This document shows positions 46,346 through 59,128 of a stretch of DNA of 64,000 bases, piece by piece. The notes beneath the pieces were generated by a model, which saw nothing but the letters and a program-made list of their open reading frames with translations, was not told the DNA's origin and did no database searches. Numbering within the stretch: the stretch's first letter is position 1; each line of letters starts with the position of its first letter. Source of the stretch: Apodospora peruviana (lineage: Eukaryota; Ascomycota; Sordariomycetes; Sordariales; Lasiosphaeriaceae). The stretch is taken from NCBI GenBank assembly GCA_033439685.1, contig JAUEDM010000002.1, forward strand, positions 3,348,001 to 3,412,000, given 5' to 3'. A program made the translations under genes and the position numbers.

Positions 46346-47095
46346 ATGCCTCCCATCAGCACCAAGATCGCCCCGCCTTCCCCGCTCCCCGAGTTCGTCT
46401 ACAAGATCACGCCCGATGCCCCGCCCGATCCCATCCCCGAAGCATACCCGCTCTCGGACCTTGACCGGCAAGACGGTTTCGTCCACCTGAGCACCTCGTG
46501 GCAGGTATGATTATCCAGTTTAGCTCATGTTTTCCCTTTCTCCTATTTTCCTGTTTCGTATTTTTATATCTCTGTCTACTCTTCAGACGTGTCTCTCTAG
46601 CTCTATATATTTAGCACAAGTATCAATCTCATCATTTATCTCTACTGCATACCCGATATATATTACCCTCTCGTACCTCGTCATGGTCAAGTATCCAGAC
46701 ATTCATATCCTGAAATATAATACATATCTATAGGATTCTGTTTATATCTCCTTACATGTGTTATCCTTAAATCCCCCAGTAACCTACAGTATCGATGAAG
46801 AGATAACTAACCATCAAACCGACCAACCATATTCCTTCTGTAACAAAAGATACCCATAACAACAGACCTCTTCTTCAAAGACGTGACCAAATTCTACATT
46901 CTCAAGCTCCGACTGTCCAACTTTGACCCGGCGAGCGTGAAATGGGACGAAGCCGAGGGGACGAACGGCTGCCCGCACCTGTACGGCAACTTTGGCGCTA
47001 AGGACGTCGTCTCCGTCAAGTCTTTTGAACGACATGCTGAGACCGAAACACAAAAGTGGAGCGAGGTTCTTAGGGGGGGGGGCTTCTTGGCTTGA
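46346..47095 (+). CDS. DUF952 family protein
   Basis: Two exons, 46346-46504 and 46850-47095, encode 134 residues. DUF952 is a small conserved domain of unknown biochemical role found in bacteria and fungi. The hallmarks are EFVYKITP near the start, DRQDGFVHLSTSWQ ahead of the splice, then DLFFKDVTKFYILKLRLSNF and LKWD-type/CPHLYGNF segments leading to VVSVKSFER. The intron is unusually long for this window (345 nt), with a GTATGA donor, an acceptor ending AAAAG at 46849 and a CTAAC branch region near 46805. Removing it in phase 0 joins the two halves of the domain. An additional exon inside the intron cannot be excluded but is not needed for domain completeness. The ATG is the first in frame and places the domain about 17 residues in. 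Confidence 0.83.
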
Positions 47096-47819
47096 ATAGA
47101 TGGGCTACTCTATTTCACGTACATACGTTAGGTATATATCCGCAAAAGATATATACGGTATTATCTGGGGACAAGCTTCTAAAGATGATTTGATGAGACG
47201 GGGTGGTTCTGGGAGACGGGCGCACAAAACCAAAACCAACAATATCTTCTGCAGGATACTTCAACGTATTCCCTGATTCAAGCGAGGTAGCAAATAAACT
47301 ACCCAGGCACATATGTAGATATAGGTGATTTAGACTGGAAACCACTTCTTTATCTTATACACAACATAAATCATCGTCTATCCTATAAGCCAAGCTGGTA
47401 ATAACATGACACAATGCGATCATACACATCTACGTAACAGGTAGATGAACTTGCAATATATTTAGGCTTGTTACAATAGCTTTTGTACACCCTTGTTCCT
47501 TTTTGCCAAGATGAGCTCAGCCCTCGCAAGCAACGCAGTCAACCAGGCGACCGACATATCCTTTCTCCCTATCCATTCTTTCTCTATTATTCTTGATGAT
47601 CCCGTTTCGCCCTTGGCAGAAAGACCCTACACTAGACAAAAAGTAAAGTATACGAGTGCGCACTTGGCATAACGGTGTACGTACGTACGCGCGGGCAGGC
47701 AACGCCAACAACCCAAGTTCCCATTCCGAGTTTCGCCCGGCCTCCCCTCACTCACTCCTGGACGATCCTCTTGTCAATGGCCATCAGTTCCCTATCCGCA
47801 TCATCATACAACGCAACTC
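47096..47819. other. convergent intergenic region
   Basis: Between the DUF952 gene (+) and nup85 (-), so it holds two 3' regions. No gene is seen. Confidence 0.4.
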
Positions 47820-50800
47820 TCACATAGACATCACCACATCACCATCCGCCTCCGCCAGCCACAGACTCGCCAGGTCCTTAGCCAACCCGAGTCTCAGCCG
47901 ACGCATCACGTCCTCTCCTGTAGTCTTGGCTGGCACCTCAGCCCTCCAGTCCCAGCCCCTCTTGACACTACTAATCTTGCCGCCCGGCGCAGTGCTTCCG
48001 CGCAGCGACCGCTGTAGCTGGCTGGCCATCAGCGAGCTACCTGTCAGCTCAAACGACCCACCCGACGTGCTCTTGAGCAGATCGGCCGGCGTCGAGCCCT
48101 TGAGCGGCGCCGAAGCGAGCACCAACTGCAGAAACTCTTCACACGCATTATAGACCCTGCTCCCGACGGCCTGGAGATCCTCGATGGCTTTGAGGATGGT
48201 GTCGATCTGATCGATGGTGATGATCGGACTAGAGTTTCGCCCGTGGTGGATGTTGGCGTTGTCCGGGTTGGTGACAAAGACGAGAGCTTCACCCAGCAAA
48301 GCGAGCAGGAAATCCTCGCTGACAATCCCGTCACGCGTCTGGTCAAAGAGGCCGCCACGGATGTTGTCGTCAGAGCTGGCGATCACACTCACCAGCGCGG
48401 CTGCCGCCTGGCGGCGCCTGTCGGTCGGTGTGGCTGACGACGACAGGACGCTCTCGCCACCGTCACGGATTTCGTAGAACTGCCGTAGCGAGGCGTAGCC
48501 ACTGAGCATCTTACCTAGAAGCTCGGCCGCCTCGAGATCCTGCTTTGCGCACTGCTTTAGAGTTTCGTTGCGGTCGCTGAGAAGTCGGTGTAGGTGGTCG
48601 TCCAGATCGTTTGAAGGCGGGTATACTGTCGACTGGACTAGTGAGTAGGAGATAAGCAGGTTCATGATGTCGCGGACCTTGTTTGGTCGATGTGCGAGGG
48701 CAAAGAACCACATCGCCTCCCCATAGCGATGTGAATCACGTTGAAGAATATCTCCATAGGTCTATTTCAGCGGATCACGTTAGTCAAAACAGCCAAACAA
48801 CCTGCACTTCTGGCTAATAAAAGAAAACCTCACCTCAGCCGTCTCCTCCGCATATGGTATCATGCCCAGCTCGTTCAGAAGCGTCCATATCTTGTTGACC
48901 GCAGCCTCCGAGTCCACATGCAGACCCTCGATGAGATGCTTCACGAGCTCACCCACCATCTCCTCCGACCGCTCCGGCGAGTCCATCCGGCCCAGGACGT
49001 GAATAGCAAGCTCCCAGCCATCTCTAATGGTCCCGGACTTGTCCCTCACCGATGACAGATCATCAAGATCCGCCAGTTGCTGGGCGTACTGTACGAGTGT
49101 GCTGTCCTTGATTCCGTCGATCTCGTCCGGTGCACCGGGGTCCATGCCGAGTACCTCCAAGTCGTCCATATCCAGATCCTCCATAGCGTACGCACCCGAG
49201 GGTTGATGTTGAGGCAGCCACCTGCCCAGTGACGCAATTTCGGCGACCGCAGAGGCGATCGGGAGCGACCAGCCACGGAGGATGCCGACCACCGCCTTGA
49301 TGTTGTCCTCGAAGACGCACGCCATGCCGACCTCAACAGGGTTCAAAGCATTGAAGGTAAACTTAGCCTCCACCGCCACGTGGAACGCGCGTGACAGCCT
49401 ATCGAGATAGCTCTCCGTATCTGTGGCATGCGAAACCGGGACCAGCGCCATTGACCGCGAAAATCCGCCACTACTCACACCCATACCTCCCTTTGGGTCG
49501 AGCCTCTCGTCCCACCAGCCAAGCAAACCAATCGTCGCCTCGCACCAATCCTGCGCTGTCTCAAGAATTGCTGTCTGGGATCCAAGAACGATATCAAAGA
49601 TGATGGTCAAATTCTCGTAGATATCCCAAGGAACCTGGCTCTCCGCTCTCCTCGCCATTCCGGCCATAGATTGCCGTCCGCGAGTCGAAGTCGAGTCTCC
49701 AAACATCGAGTCACCAAACTGTCCGGCATCCTCTTTGCCCTCGGCAAACCGTCTCAAGTGCTCCAACGCACCCTGTGCCCTGACGCGGAACAGCGTCCAG
49801 TCGCTGCTCCAAATCTCCCAGTTCTCGTCGGATCCGGGACAGCTCTCGAGCAGCGCAACCGTCTCCTCCGCAGCGCGCTCAACATTCTCGAGTGCTCGGC
49901 CTCTGTACGCGTAGTCGCCGCGCTGGCCGCGTTTGACATGTCCCCACCCGGCTTGCTTGAGCAGCTTCACCGCATCAGCAACCTTGCCCCGCAAAAGCGC
50001 GATGAAGATGGACTCCCAGAACAAGCCGTGGCAGGCCGGGCTGGGCTTTTGTCGCAGTATCTCCTCCACCTGATTACCGTAGAGATTGTGATAGTCGTTC
50101 TGCCACCGGAACAAGGTCTCGGGCAGCGGCTCGACTGCAACATGCCCGCCTTGATCGTACCGAGTATGATGAACCTGCAGCACCAAATTCGCGAGATAAT
50201 TCGCCTTCTCGAACGGCGACGCGTTCGGTCCAGGCCCAATCTCAACGGCATGCTCTTCGTCGGAATGCGGCATCTTATCGGCATATCCCCTCCAGAGCAT
50301 GGCCGCTTTGCCAGCAACCGTGGCCAGCGTGTCGTCGAGCTTCTCCTCGTCGTCCGCCTCGCCCACGCCGTCGTCGTAGAGTCGGTCGATCAGTGCCTCA
50401 GTGTCTAGGATCAGCCGCGGAGGCTCAGTGACCGCCGCTGTGCCCATCTGGTTATAGATGTCCTTTGCCAGGGTCGCAAACTTGTGCTGTCGTCTGCGTG
50501 GGCCGCCGGACTGCATTGCCGACGCGCGGAAGATGTCCTCGGCCTCTCGTCGTACTCGCTCTGTCGCGGCCGGCGTCGCTAGCATCATCAAATCGGATTC
50601 GTCGCCTATACCTCCAAAACCACCTCCGCCGCTACGACGAGGTGTCTCCTCGGGCATATTCAGCCACATGTCTTCTCCAGCGCCGGAAGTTGCAAATCCT
50701 CCTCTCATACCGCCTCCACGAATCTCATTCCCGTCCACCTCGTCAGTCTCGTCGCCTTCGTCGTAGCTATCGTCAAAGGGTATCGAGAACGTGCCTGGCC

Positions 50801-51293
50801 GATCAGGCGCCGCGGACCTCATCTTCATCACCACCGGCTCCTCCTCTTCCTCACCCTCCGCATCCTCCTCCTCATCGTTCTCCTCCTCGTCAGGCACCAC
50901 CGACCGACTCAATCGCGAAGGCTGATGCAGCGGCCTAGATCCGCCTCGAATCGATCGACCGAGAGGAGGCGCGTTTCGCTTCTGCGGGAACAGGTTCTTG
51001 TTGTTATTGCTGGAAGACGAACCAGATGAGGTCGTATTGGCGTTGAAGCTCGGCTGCTTAGGAGGGCCCGTCATGCCGCGCATGATGGAGCTGCCGAGGT
51101 AAGAAGCCGACGGCGCGCCGGCGGGTGTGAAGCTTCCGCCCGAAGACGGGGGCGGGGGCCCTGCGGGTGTGGTGGACGGGTTCTCGCCATAGGGGAGGTA
51201 GCTGCCGTAGCCCTTGCTCCCTCCGCGCAAGCTCCTATCAGGTGTCGAGGGCGGGGAGGAGCTTCCTCCGGGAACCTGGAACCTGCTCGACAT
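47820..51293 (-). CDS. NUP85: nucleoporin Nup85
   Basis: Two exons on the minus strand, 48834-51293 and 47820-48761, encode about 1,133 residues. Nup85 is a scaffold subunit of the Nup84/Nup107 Y complex of the nuclear pore. About 220 N-terminal residues are disordered, rich in Gly, Ser and Pro, with an acidic patch (EEENDEEEDAEGEEEEEPVV) near 135-155. The rest is helical and matches fungal Nup85, including HGLFWESIFIALLRGKVADA, VKLLKQAGWG, EIASLGRWLP, HRYGEAMWFFALAHRP and the closing GLAKDLASLWLAEADGD. The 72-nt intron (48762-48833) joins EETAE to TYGDILQRDSHRYGEA in phase 0. Fungal Nup85 proteins are longer than yeast Nup85 (744) largely through the N-terminal extension. It lies about 12 kb from a RanBD nucleoporin, probably by chance. 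Confidence 0.88.
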
Positions 51294-52309
51294 TTTGTCC
51301 TTCTTCGTTTAAAGTCGTCGAGGGCGGCCAACTCTGGTATCTCGACGCGTCGCAAACAGTTGCTCTATTGTAGTGCGCCAAAGGCTTGTCGCATCGTCTG
51401 AGAAATTGTATATAGTCCTTCGCCGATATCCGTGTAATCGCTATTTTCAGTAGTCGATGAGTTCGGTCAAAGTTGCAGGTCGCGGCTCAGTTGGCAGGTC
51501 AGAAAGCTCCAAAATGGTGCGTCAAAACGGAAGCTAGCACAGGCACCTGGTTGCGGTTGTCGTTGTGCAAGAAGCACTGGGCACCGACACGACTTTTTGT
51601 GCAGGGTGTCACAGTGCCAATTCGCGCAAAGGGTATCACCGCACGTGCTGCAACCACATTCACTTCACAACAACGCCGTGCAAGAATTCACCTATCAATC
51701 ACTCCATCGGAGCTACCTACATTGTAAAAGTAAGATGACCAAGAGAGGGACCAGATCGTTCTGGGGATGGATTACAATGCCCTTTTCCTCATTTACCAAT
51801 ATGACTTTCCTTAATATATCGTATAAATTATCCATTAGCGCAACAGATCCTCGTTCACCTCCTTTCAGCTCGGGAGTCACCGAGTCCCACGCTACGCTCA
51901 ACCCTCTCACATTTCCTTCTCGTTCCGTGTAGGTACCTAGGTATATCATTTGTCTGTGAATCCGTCGCTATGAATCCCCTCCTTCTCCGCCAACACACCA
52001 AAAAAAAATATACAGCAATAACTGAGATACGCCGGTTCCGATGCGACTCAACCCACTTACACCAACCGATATGTTGGAGAGTCACATATAGATGAATACA
52101 TAGACACATTATGTTTGGGATGGAGCTGGTGTTTGGGGTCGGTCCTTCAATAATGAACAAAGAAAACAGCTGCAGTGTGGGGAATTGTATGATCCGGGAG
52201 TATCTGACGGTGAAGCACTGCCAATGTAGGCACGGTGATGTTGTAAGGAAGGGTGGGTGCGCAACGAGCTGCAAGAAAGTTGTCTACGGGCTCTCTCCTC
52301 CAAGTCCAA
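51294..52309. other. intergenic region upstream of nup85
   Basis: About 1 kb between two minus-strand genes. It holds the nup85 promoter, with a GTAGGTACCTAGGTA motif near 51931, and the 3' region of the Boi-like gene. No gene is seen. Confidence 0.4.
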
Positions 52310-55300
52310 CTAGGCACTCTGAGGCAGAGAACCCGGACTCGGCTTCTCAGGCCCGAATCCAAACCCTCGTGACCGAGCGCTCTCGGCTTGTTGCAACCCA
52401 AGCTTCTCGAGCCCCGTCAAATCGCTGTCAACTGCGCTGTAGACGATACCGAGTCCATTTGAACCTGGTTTGTTCGGAACACCTTTGTTCTCGCCATTGG
52501 CACCGTCATCGCCCACCTCGTCCAAATTCATCAACGCAGGTGGCCGGTGACGCATTTGCCGAGCCTTTGCTAGCGATATCGTCTTCTGCTGGTATGTCGT
52601 GGTAATGGCTTGCGAGTCGTCGCGATCAATAGTTGCCTTCATCAGGGCCGCCATCCACAACCTCCCCTGCTTGATGTTGGGTACTGCGAAATAGTGCACC
52701 GTTGGCTTTGTGAAGTTCACGGCGCGCGACAGGCCGGCGCGGGGCGGAACGAGCTTGAAGATAAACATGGCATCCGACTCTTTGATGGGATCACGTTCCG
52801 CTTCGGTGGCCGCAAGTGTAGGTACATGACTTCCGGCTGGTATCGCGGGTTTGTTTGATGCTCCCGTCAGTGTGGCGTGAAGCCCGGTAAGTCGCTCATT
52901 GTCCGCTGGGAGTACTCGGTGGAAAGAGATGTCAATCAGCCCCTTCTCCTGGTCATCGTCTTCCGAATAATAATATGCGAGTCTTCTTCCTTTGAGTACA
53001 AAAAGTCGGGGTTTCCACGTCGTCATCAAGTTGGCGCTTCTCTTCTTCATCCACCCGCTATAGTCTGCATCCCTAATCGCTTCCCGGGGGGTTATTTTTT
53101 GAAGACCGCGCGTGTAAGCACTGGTTTCCTTTTTGGTCTTACGGCTGCTGCGGCTAGCAGCCGTGGTCGCCGTGCTTGGGCTCTTGGTGGCATCGGGAGA
53201 ATCGAGCTCAAAGCTCGGCCCAGCCGAAGGAGTACTGGACCCAGTTCGCGAGCCTGAGAACATCGGTGATTCTTTGAGGGCCAGATCAACTGGCGAGATA
53301 ACCTTTGCACGCTCGTTTCCAGTGACGGCTTCTGAGGCCGCTCTCAGTCCAAACCCGCCCCTCAATAAGTTGAAGTCTGGGTGATTGACCTGACTTAAAC
53401 GCTTCATCGCAGATTTTGGAGATGATTTAGCCTGGTCAGGAGAATTGCCGTCGAGTCTAGTGACAGTCGGGTGCGTGGCGTCTCTGGATCCGGGTACCGG
53501 CCTTATCGAATCGGTAGTGGTGGTGGAGGCGGTACGCCTGCTCAAGCCATAATACTTCTGAGCTGCAGATGACGCACCTGCACCTGGGTCCCGGGCTGAA
53601 TCTACGCTGCCGAACCTCGAGTGCCTTGAAAGCGCCGTTGCACTCCGCACACGTTGCTCTTCTGCATAGCTTGGCTTTGGCGATTCGAGGCCAGGTTGTG
53701 TGCTCTCACGCTTCCGTAGAACGTTACGCCGCCGGGGATCCGTATCTGGACCCGAAAAGTAGCCGCGATCAAGGTCGACTGCTGAATCCTGAAGCTCATG
53801 TTCCGGTCCTGGTACTGGTTCCTGAAATCCGGCCGACGACCGAGGGCGTGCTGTATAGGCGGTTGCACTTCCTAGCGTCCAATTCCTGTCAAATGAAGGC
53901 TGCTTCTTATGTACCACATCGGTCTGGGGGAACGTTCCACTTGCGGTTAGCTTGGGAGTAACTGGAGATACGCTCGCATTCAATGATCCAGCAATACGGA
54001 AATCGGTTGAAGAATGACGACGGGAGTGATGCAAATCTCGTACCGATGCTGCCGAAGGTCTCTTTTCATGGAACGTTCGGCTCGGGCTGTCGATGAGGGG
54101 GGACACTGGGGAAACAGGTTGTACCGGCTCGAGCTTCGGGGTCTGTGACAGGCGCTTTGTCTGCAGCGAGAGAGATCGGTTTTCGCTGGGGGTATACCGC
54201 GGATTCGAGCTTGTCATTGTGTTGGTTCTGCTTCGGACCTTTCCTGCCGCATCGGAACCTGCTTCACTTCCGTATGTCTGGGTAGTCCTCCTTGTGCCTG
54301 CAATTTCCCCGTTAACTTCGTCTTGTAAATATTTGATCTTTTGCCAAGTCTTCAGCCTCCGTCCCACGGATCCCAGGTCAAAGGCTTTGATGAACAAGGA
54401 CGTTTGATCCATGCCAAGAAGCACTTCGCCCGTAATTTCCTGATCGCGGAATACCTCGCAGTGGTGCCTTTCCACGCCAGCCGTAAACAGATACTCGGCT
54501 ACCTGATCGGCTGACCACAATTCGACCTCGTGCCGAGAATGCGTCGAATCCTCCTCCTCATCCGTCTCCTCGCCCTGAATGTAGGATATCCGTTGATCTA
54601 AATGCGAGCTGTACTCGCTTCCAGAATCGTTGGGGTTTCGGAGAGCACCGTTGCCGGATGGCGAGTTCAGATCCGTGATATGCTCATCGATAACGTTCAA
54701 AGTTTCGTGAAGGACATGGCTATCGGTGCTAATGACGCGTCCGGTGTTCCCCATCCCAGCGCCAGGAATTGCGGGGAGACTCTTGCTAGAGTACGGAGGT
54801 GGCGGGCCGCTAGTCACGGTCGTTGATTTGAATGCGTTCAGGGGGAGAGTTGCGGGAGTCGGGTCCATCTCGGGTGTGTTTGCGGTGCTGATAATTTCCG
54901 CACGAGGACTTGTGGGAGGCGTTGCATGCTCGTTTGCGCTTTCAGCCAGGGGCGCAAGCTGTTGCTTTGGGGAAGTCAACAATGTCGGGTTCGATGCGGC
55001 GGTTTTTGGAGCAATTCGCGTATAGACTGAATGTTGTTAGACTAAAGAGAAGCGACCAGCAGAATGCCCACGTACCTTCTGGGAAGAGGCCGCTATTGCC
55101 ATTCACCAGGTGCTTGCCCAAGAACCAGCCATCTCCGAATTCGTCATCGCGTTCGATTAGCTCTACTCGATCGCCTTTTGCCAGGCTCAATTCATCCGAA
55201 CTTCGGGCTTGGAAATCGTCTGTCGCACGGTCAGGTCAGCCATTTTATCATATGATACACCTAACGAACAGTGTCCCGCGCAGTGCCGCCAACGAGAGTA

Positions 55301-55422
55301 ATAGACAACACAAAGACAAACGTCCCTGTTGGTGAAGCAAACAATGGGGGACGCCAGGTAAACTCACGAATCACGACCAGAATGTCGCCCACCTCGGGCT
55401 TATTAGAACCGGGCGCAGCCAT
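52310..55422 (-). CDS. Boi1/2-like polarity protein with SH3, SAM and PH domains
   Basis: Three exons on the minus strand, 55368-55422, 55076-55219 and 52310-55026, encode 971 residues. Boi proteins (S. pombe Pob1) link Cdc42 and formin or exocyst activity to the plasma membrane at growth sites. The SH3 domain spans residues about 13-72, seen as VIHDFQARSSDELSLAKGD and GDGWFLGKHLVNGNSGLFPE, and is assembled from all three exons. The SAM domain lies near 235-306 (ELWSADQVAEYLFTAGVERH). The PH domain lies near 705-865 (DADYSGWMKKRSANLMTTWK and PRLFVLKGRRLAYYYSEDDD). Long Ser- and Pro-rich linkers separate them. The SH3-SAM-PH order is diagnostic of the family. Introns are 148 nt (55220-55367) and 49 nt (55027-55075). 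Confidence 0.93.
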
Positions 55423-57866
55423 CTTCGTCAGCTAGGATGGCAGCTTGATTGATGCGCGAGTGCGCTTGACCGGAAGGAAAGACGATGGGTCAAAGTTGGC
55501 CCATCCAGTCCGATTGTGGTCCGTAGGCAGAATTTATTCTTTTTCTTTTTGGGGGGGGGAGGGGTGGTTCGACTCGTCAAAGGCTCCGGATCTTAAAAAT
55601 GGCAGGAACCTTAAAGGCGCACTGCGTCGGAAGGCGCTCGGAGCCAAAATCGAGGACCAAAAAGAAATAAAGAGAAGGGCCCCAAAAATTGGGGGAAAAC
55701 GTTGCCCGCGAAATGAATTCGGGGTGGACAAGGGAAAAGAGCTGGCTGGATCTTGGTCGACACGAGGGTCCAAGGTAGTAATGTCCCAGTCGAGCGGAAA
55801 TCTGGCTATTCAAGAGGGAGGATGTATGAAAAGTGTGGTGTGTCTTAGTGGCGGTAGACGGCTTCGTTCCCCATCATCCAAGGTTTCTGGATGGCTGCAC
55901 ACACGTTAGATCTATTTCCAGGGACGACGTTGGGCTTGTTGCTTTCAGGTGGCAAGCATGCAGGCCGGGGCACTTCGCAGGTTCGTGGCAGGTATTGCAG
56001 GTTCGAGGGCGCCCGGGGCAGGCTGACTTCCTGGTTGTCCAGTGTTCAGCGGCGTGGGTGTAGGCCCTCTCGATCGCTGATTGGGGGAGCAATTTACAGG
56101 CGCGGAGGTGCGTGGAATGTCGTTATTGGGCCTGGAAACGGGGTCTCGTCAAGCGGACCACAGCGCATCCAATGCATCCAAAGCATCCACCACGGATGGA
56201 GAGAGATGGCCGCCGGATGTGTTCGCTCACGATGCTCGGGGAGAATCTGCAACCGGTAGCCACGATACTTGTCAAGGATCTCGGGAAGCGGCAGGAACTG
56301 GATGGGCGACGGCAGCGACGGGAGTAGGTGACGGTGTTTTGTTGAGATGGAAAGAGTAAATTGGATTTTGACAAGAGAACCTGGAACTGGGGTCCAATTG
56401 GCTGCACTCAGCATGTGTGATGGTCCAAGTGCGAACTTTGTTCTTAAGGAAAGCCTGGTGGGACAAGAAAGTGGTTGACGCGTCCCACCTTGTCCTTTCG
56501 GAAGTACAGCACCTGCCTGCTCAAGTGATGAACAGGACATTCGAACCTCACAACAAGGTAGTGGAGGATAATTCGCACTCTCCAATAATCGTGAATGTTA
56601 GGCAGGAACCTGCCTTTGGTGTTGTGGATGACGGGGTCCAAGTGAGCTGGCCAGAAGCGCACCTCACCTTCTTAAATCCTGGCCCCCGCCGTTCCGGAGT
56701 CCCATTTCCTGTACACTACGGATACGGCGTTGGGCGCCACCTGTTCCGGCCTTCCGGCCCTTTACTACTAAGATACCTCACTTATCAGGTCTAAGTATAC
56801 TTCCAACTCGTTGATATCATCGTATTGAGCCCGGCCCCCGCCTCCACGACTGCGATCCTATCGACTGCAGGGGTTGGGCGTGTGCGGCGACAGTGGTTGG
56901 ACAGCCCTGACACGGCACGGCAATAAACAGCTTGAGGGCAGAGTATTGAGCTTACAGTCTCAGAATTGCCCGAGAGCTCTCCTGATCACGGCAATGAACT
57001 GGCCTGTTCTGTACTCAGTATCGTCTTGCTGGCCGAGGTCCGGTACAGGTTAAGGTAGCCGTACGGACGCTGTAAAGCAGAATGTCATGCAACGATGCTA
57101 CATACAAGCGCTGGCTGGCACAGTACAGATCAAGGCGAATAGAAATCGGCCACGCCAGGTTACACGGCGTCTCGTGGTATAACGGTGGACCTAGGTCCTG
57201 AAGGGGCTGTAGGCCGACTAGTTTCCCGCAGGCTATCACCGGTTGATAGGGTGTCTTGAAGCCACAGTTTCTTTATGGTGTTTCGTGTGTTTCCTTTGTT
57301 CATTGTTGATTGCTTGTTCGCATTCAAGACGGGAGTCCTGAGATCCCCGCAACGATCAATGGACCCCATAAAGCGGGTGCCCCTGCCTGGCCCCCTGCCA
57401 CCCGGTGACGTTCCCACACAGGGCCGGGGCCTGAATGGATCTCCACGCTCTGGATCTAGGTACCTACAGCCGACCTCCGATTCTCACAAGCCTCGGCAAC
57501 TTGAACTACCTAGAATAGCTCGTCTGATTATCTCTCGGGCTTGGCCGAACGTAACACCGGACTTGATGGAAAAACCACCAGCGACTCACCGAGATCCTGT
57601 ACCTTGGTGTGAAATTTGGAGCTTTCGTTTCCAACATTTTATCGTCGAAAAAGACGTGCTCTCCTGTCTGCTTTCTTTTCATACGTGGCATCGCGACGTA
57701 TCCCCAGATTAGGACCTCTCAAAATTGCTGACTGTAGCAGCACCGCAGACGCATAATTACAACCCAACCACCACAGACGGTATATACGGTGTGAGACCAA
57801 GGTCAGCCGTGTCTGACAGACCCATCTCGAGGCATCCTCGTCTCCCTTCACCGCGAGAAAGCAAAC
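55423..57866. promoter_or_regulatory. 2.4 kb divergent intergenic region
   Basis: Between the divergent Boi-like (-) and dienoyl-CoA isomerase (+) genes, so both promoters lie here. TAGGTACCTAC and CTACCTAG motifs occur near 57458 and 57507. No additional gene can be supported. Confidence 0.4.
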
Positions 57867-58885
57867 ATGGCGCAGCAATTAGCAGGCTACACGACCTTTA
57901 AGTATTTCCTGGTGACGTCGGTTGGCCCCGCTGTGGCTCATGTCGAGATTAACCGGCCGGCCAAGCTCAATGCCTTTCTCGAGGCCATGTGGCTCGAGTT
58001 GGGCCAGATCTTCCGCCAGCTCTCCACCGACCCCGAGGTACGGGTCGTTGTCCTGTCCGGCGCCGGCAACCGGGCATTCACCGCCGGGCTGGACGTTCAG
58101 GCGGCAAGCCAGGACAGTCCGCTAGCTCCGGGCCGCCAGGACGCCGTCTCCGACGTGGGCCGGAAGGCTACCCTGCTGAGGCGCCACATCCAGGAGTTTC
58201 AGGACTGCATCACTGCGGTGGAGAAGTGCGAGAAACGTATGAGATAACCATTATCCACTTCAAAGATACTTCATGGCTTACCATGACCCGAGTAAAACAT
58301 GGACGAGACGTTAACATACTGTGCCCCCTTTAGCTGTCATCTGCGTGGCCAACGGCATCTCAATCGGATTGGCCATCGACATCTTGTGCTGCGCAGACAT
58401 CAGGGTATGTTCCCGTGACACGAAGTTCTCTGTCAAGGAGGTCGACATTGGCATGGCAGCAGACATTGGGACCCTAAGCAGGTTGCCAAAGGTAGTCGGA
58501 AGCTCGTCGTGGGTCAAGGATGTCTGCCTGTCGGCAAGATATTTCGGTCCCGCCGAGGCGTTGGCGGTCGGATTCGTCAGCCAGGTTCACGACTCTAAGG
58601 CTGCAGCGTTGGACGCCGCCTTCAAGCTGGCCGAGTTGATCTCCTCCAAGAGCCCTATCGCCGTCCAGGGTACTAAGGAGTTGCTCAATCATGCTCAGGA
58701 TCACCCTGTAGATGAGAGTACGTATTCGACCTGTCCTACAACCCCAGTTTGGTCTTTTATTAACGTTGGTTGTAGGTCTGAGATATACGGGCGTTTGGAA
58801 CTCGGCGGCTCTGCAGTCTGCCGACTTCCAGGTAGCGCTCCTGTCAGGCATCCAGAAGAAGAAACCGGTCTTTGAGAAGCTGTAA
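57867..58885 (+). CDS. delta(3,5)-delta(2,4)-dienoyl-CoA isomerase (crotonase family)
   Basis: Three exons, 57867-58236, 58334-58717 and 58776-58885, encode 287 residues. The enzyme isomerises dienoyl-CoA intermediates so that unsaturated fatty acids can be beta-oxidised. Crotonase signatures are VEINRPAKLNAF and the oxyanion loop GNRAFTAGLDVQAAS. The catalytic acids of mammalian ECH1 are all present: Asp in SIGLAIDILCCADIRV, and Glu plus Asp in FSVKEVDIGMAADIGTLSRL. Together with LPKVVG these favour dienoyl-CoA isomerase over enoyl-CoA hydratase. The last exon supplies SLRYTGVWNSAALQSADFQV, typical of the family C-terminus. The protein ends in FEKL: the last three residues, EKL, resemble but do not match the usual peroxisomal signal, so location is uncertain. 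Introns are 97 and 58 nt. A TA microsatellite follows 87 bp after the stop. Confidence 0.92.
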
Positions 58886-58969
58886 CTGAGGACGGATAAC
58901 ATAGACGATATTCTAGATTTCTGGGAAGCTACACGTTTGTTACCGATCATGTATATTACCTAAGAGTAC

Positions 58970-58972
<3 letters not shown>

Positions 58973-58998
<26 letters not shown>
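58973..58998. repeat. (TA)13 microsatellite
   Basis: Thirteen perfect TA dinucleotides between the stop codons of two tail-to-tail genes (dienoyl-CoA isomerase and Tfb5), probably within the 3' untranslated region of one or both. Confidence 0.9.
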
Positions 58999-59000
<2 letters not shown>

Positions 59001-59128
59001 ACCGGATCATATTGTGCTATGTATCTCCTGGTTCGGCGTCTTAAGACCTGCAAATTCCTTTGGTCTCCAAGATCATACTTATATTTGCTCGGTGGCATAT
59101 TCGATGACCGAACTGCGTAATTGCCAGC

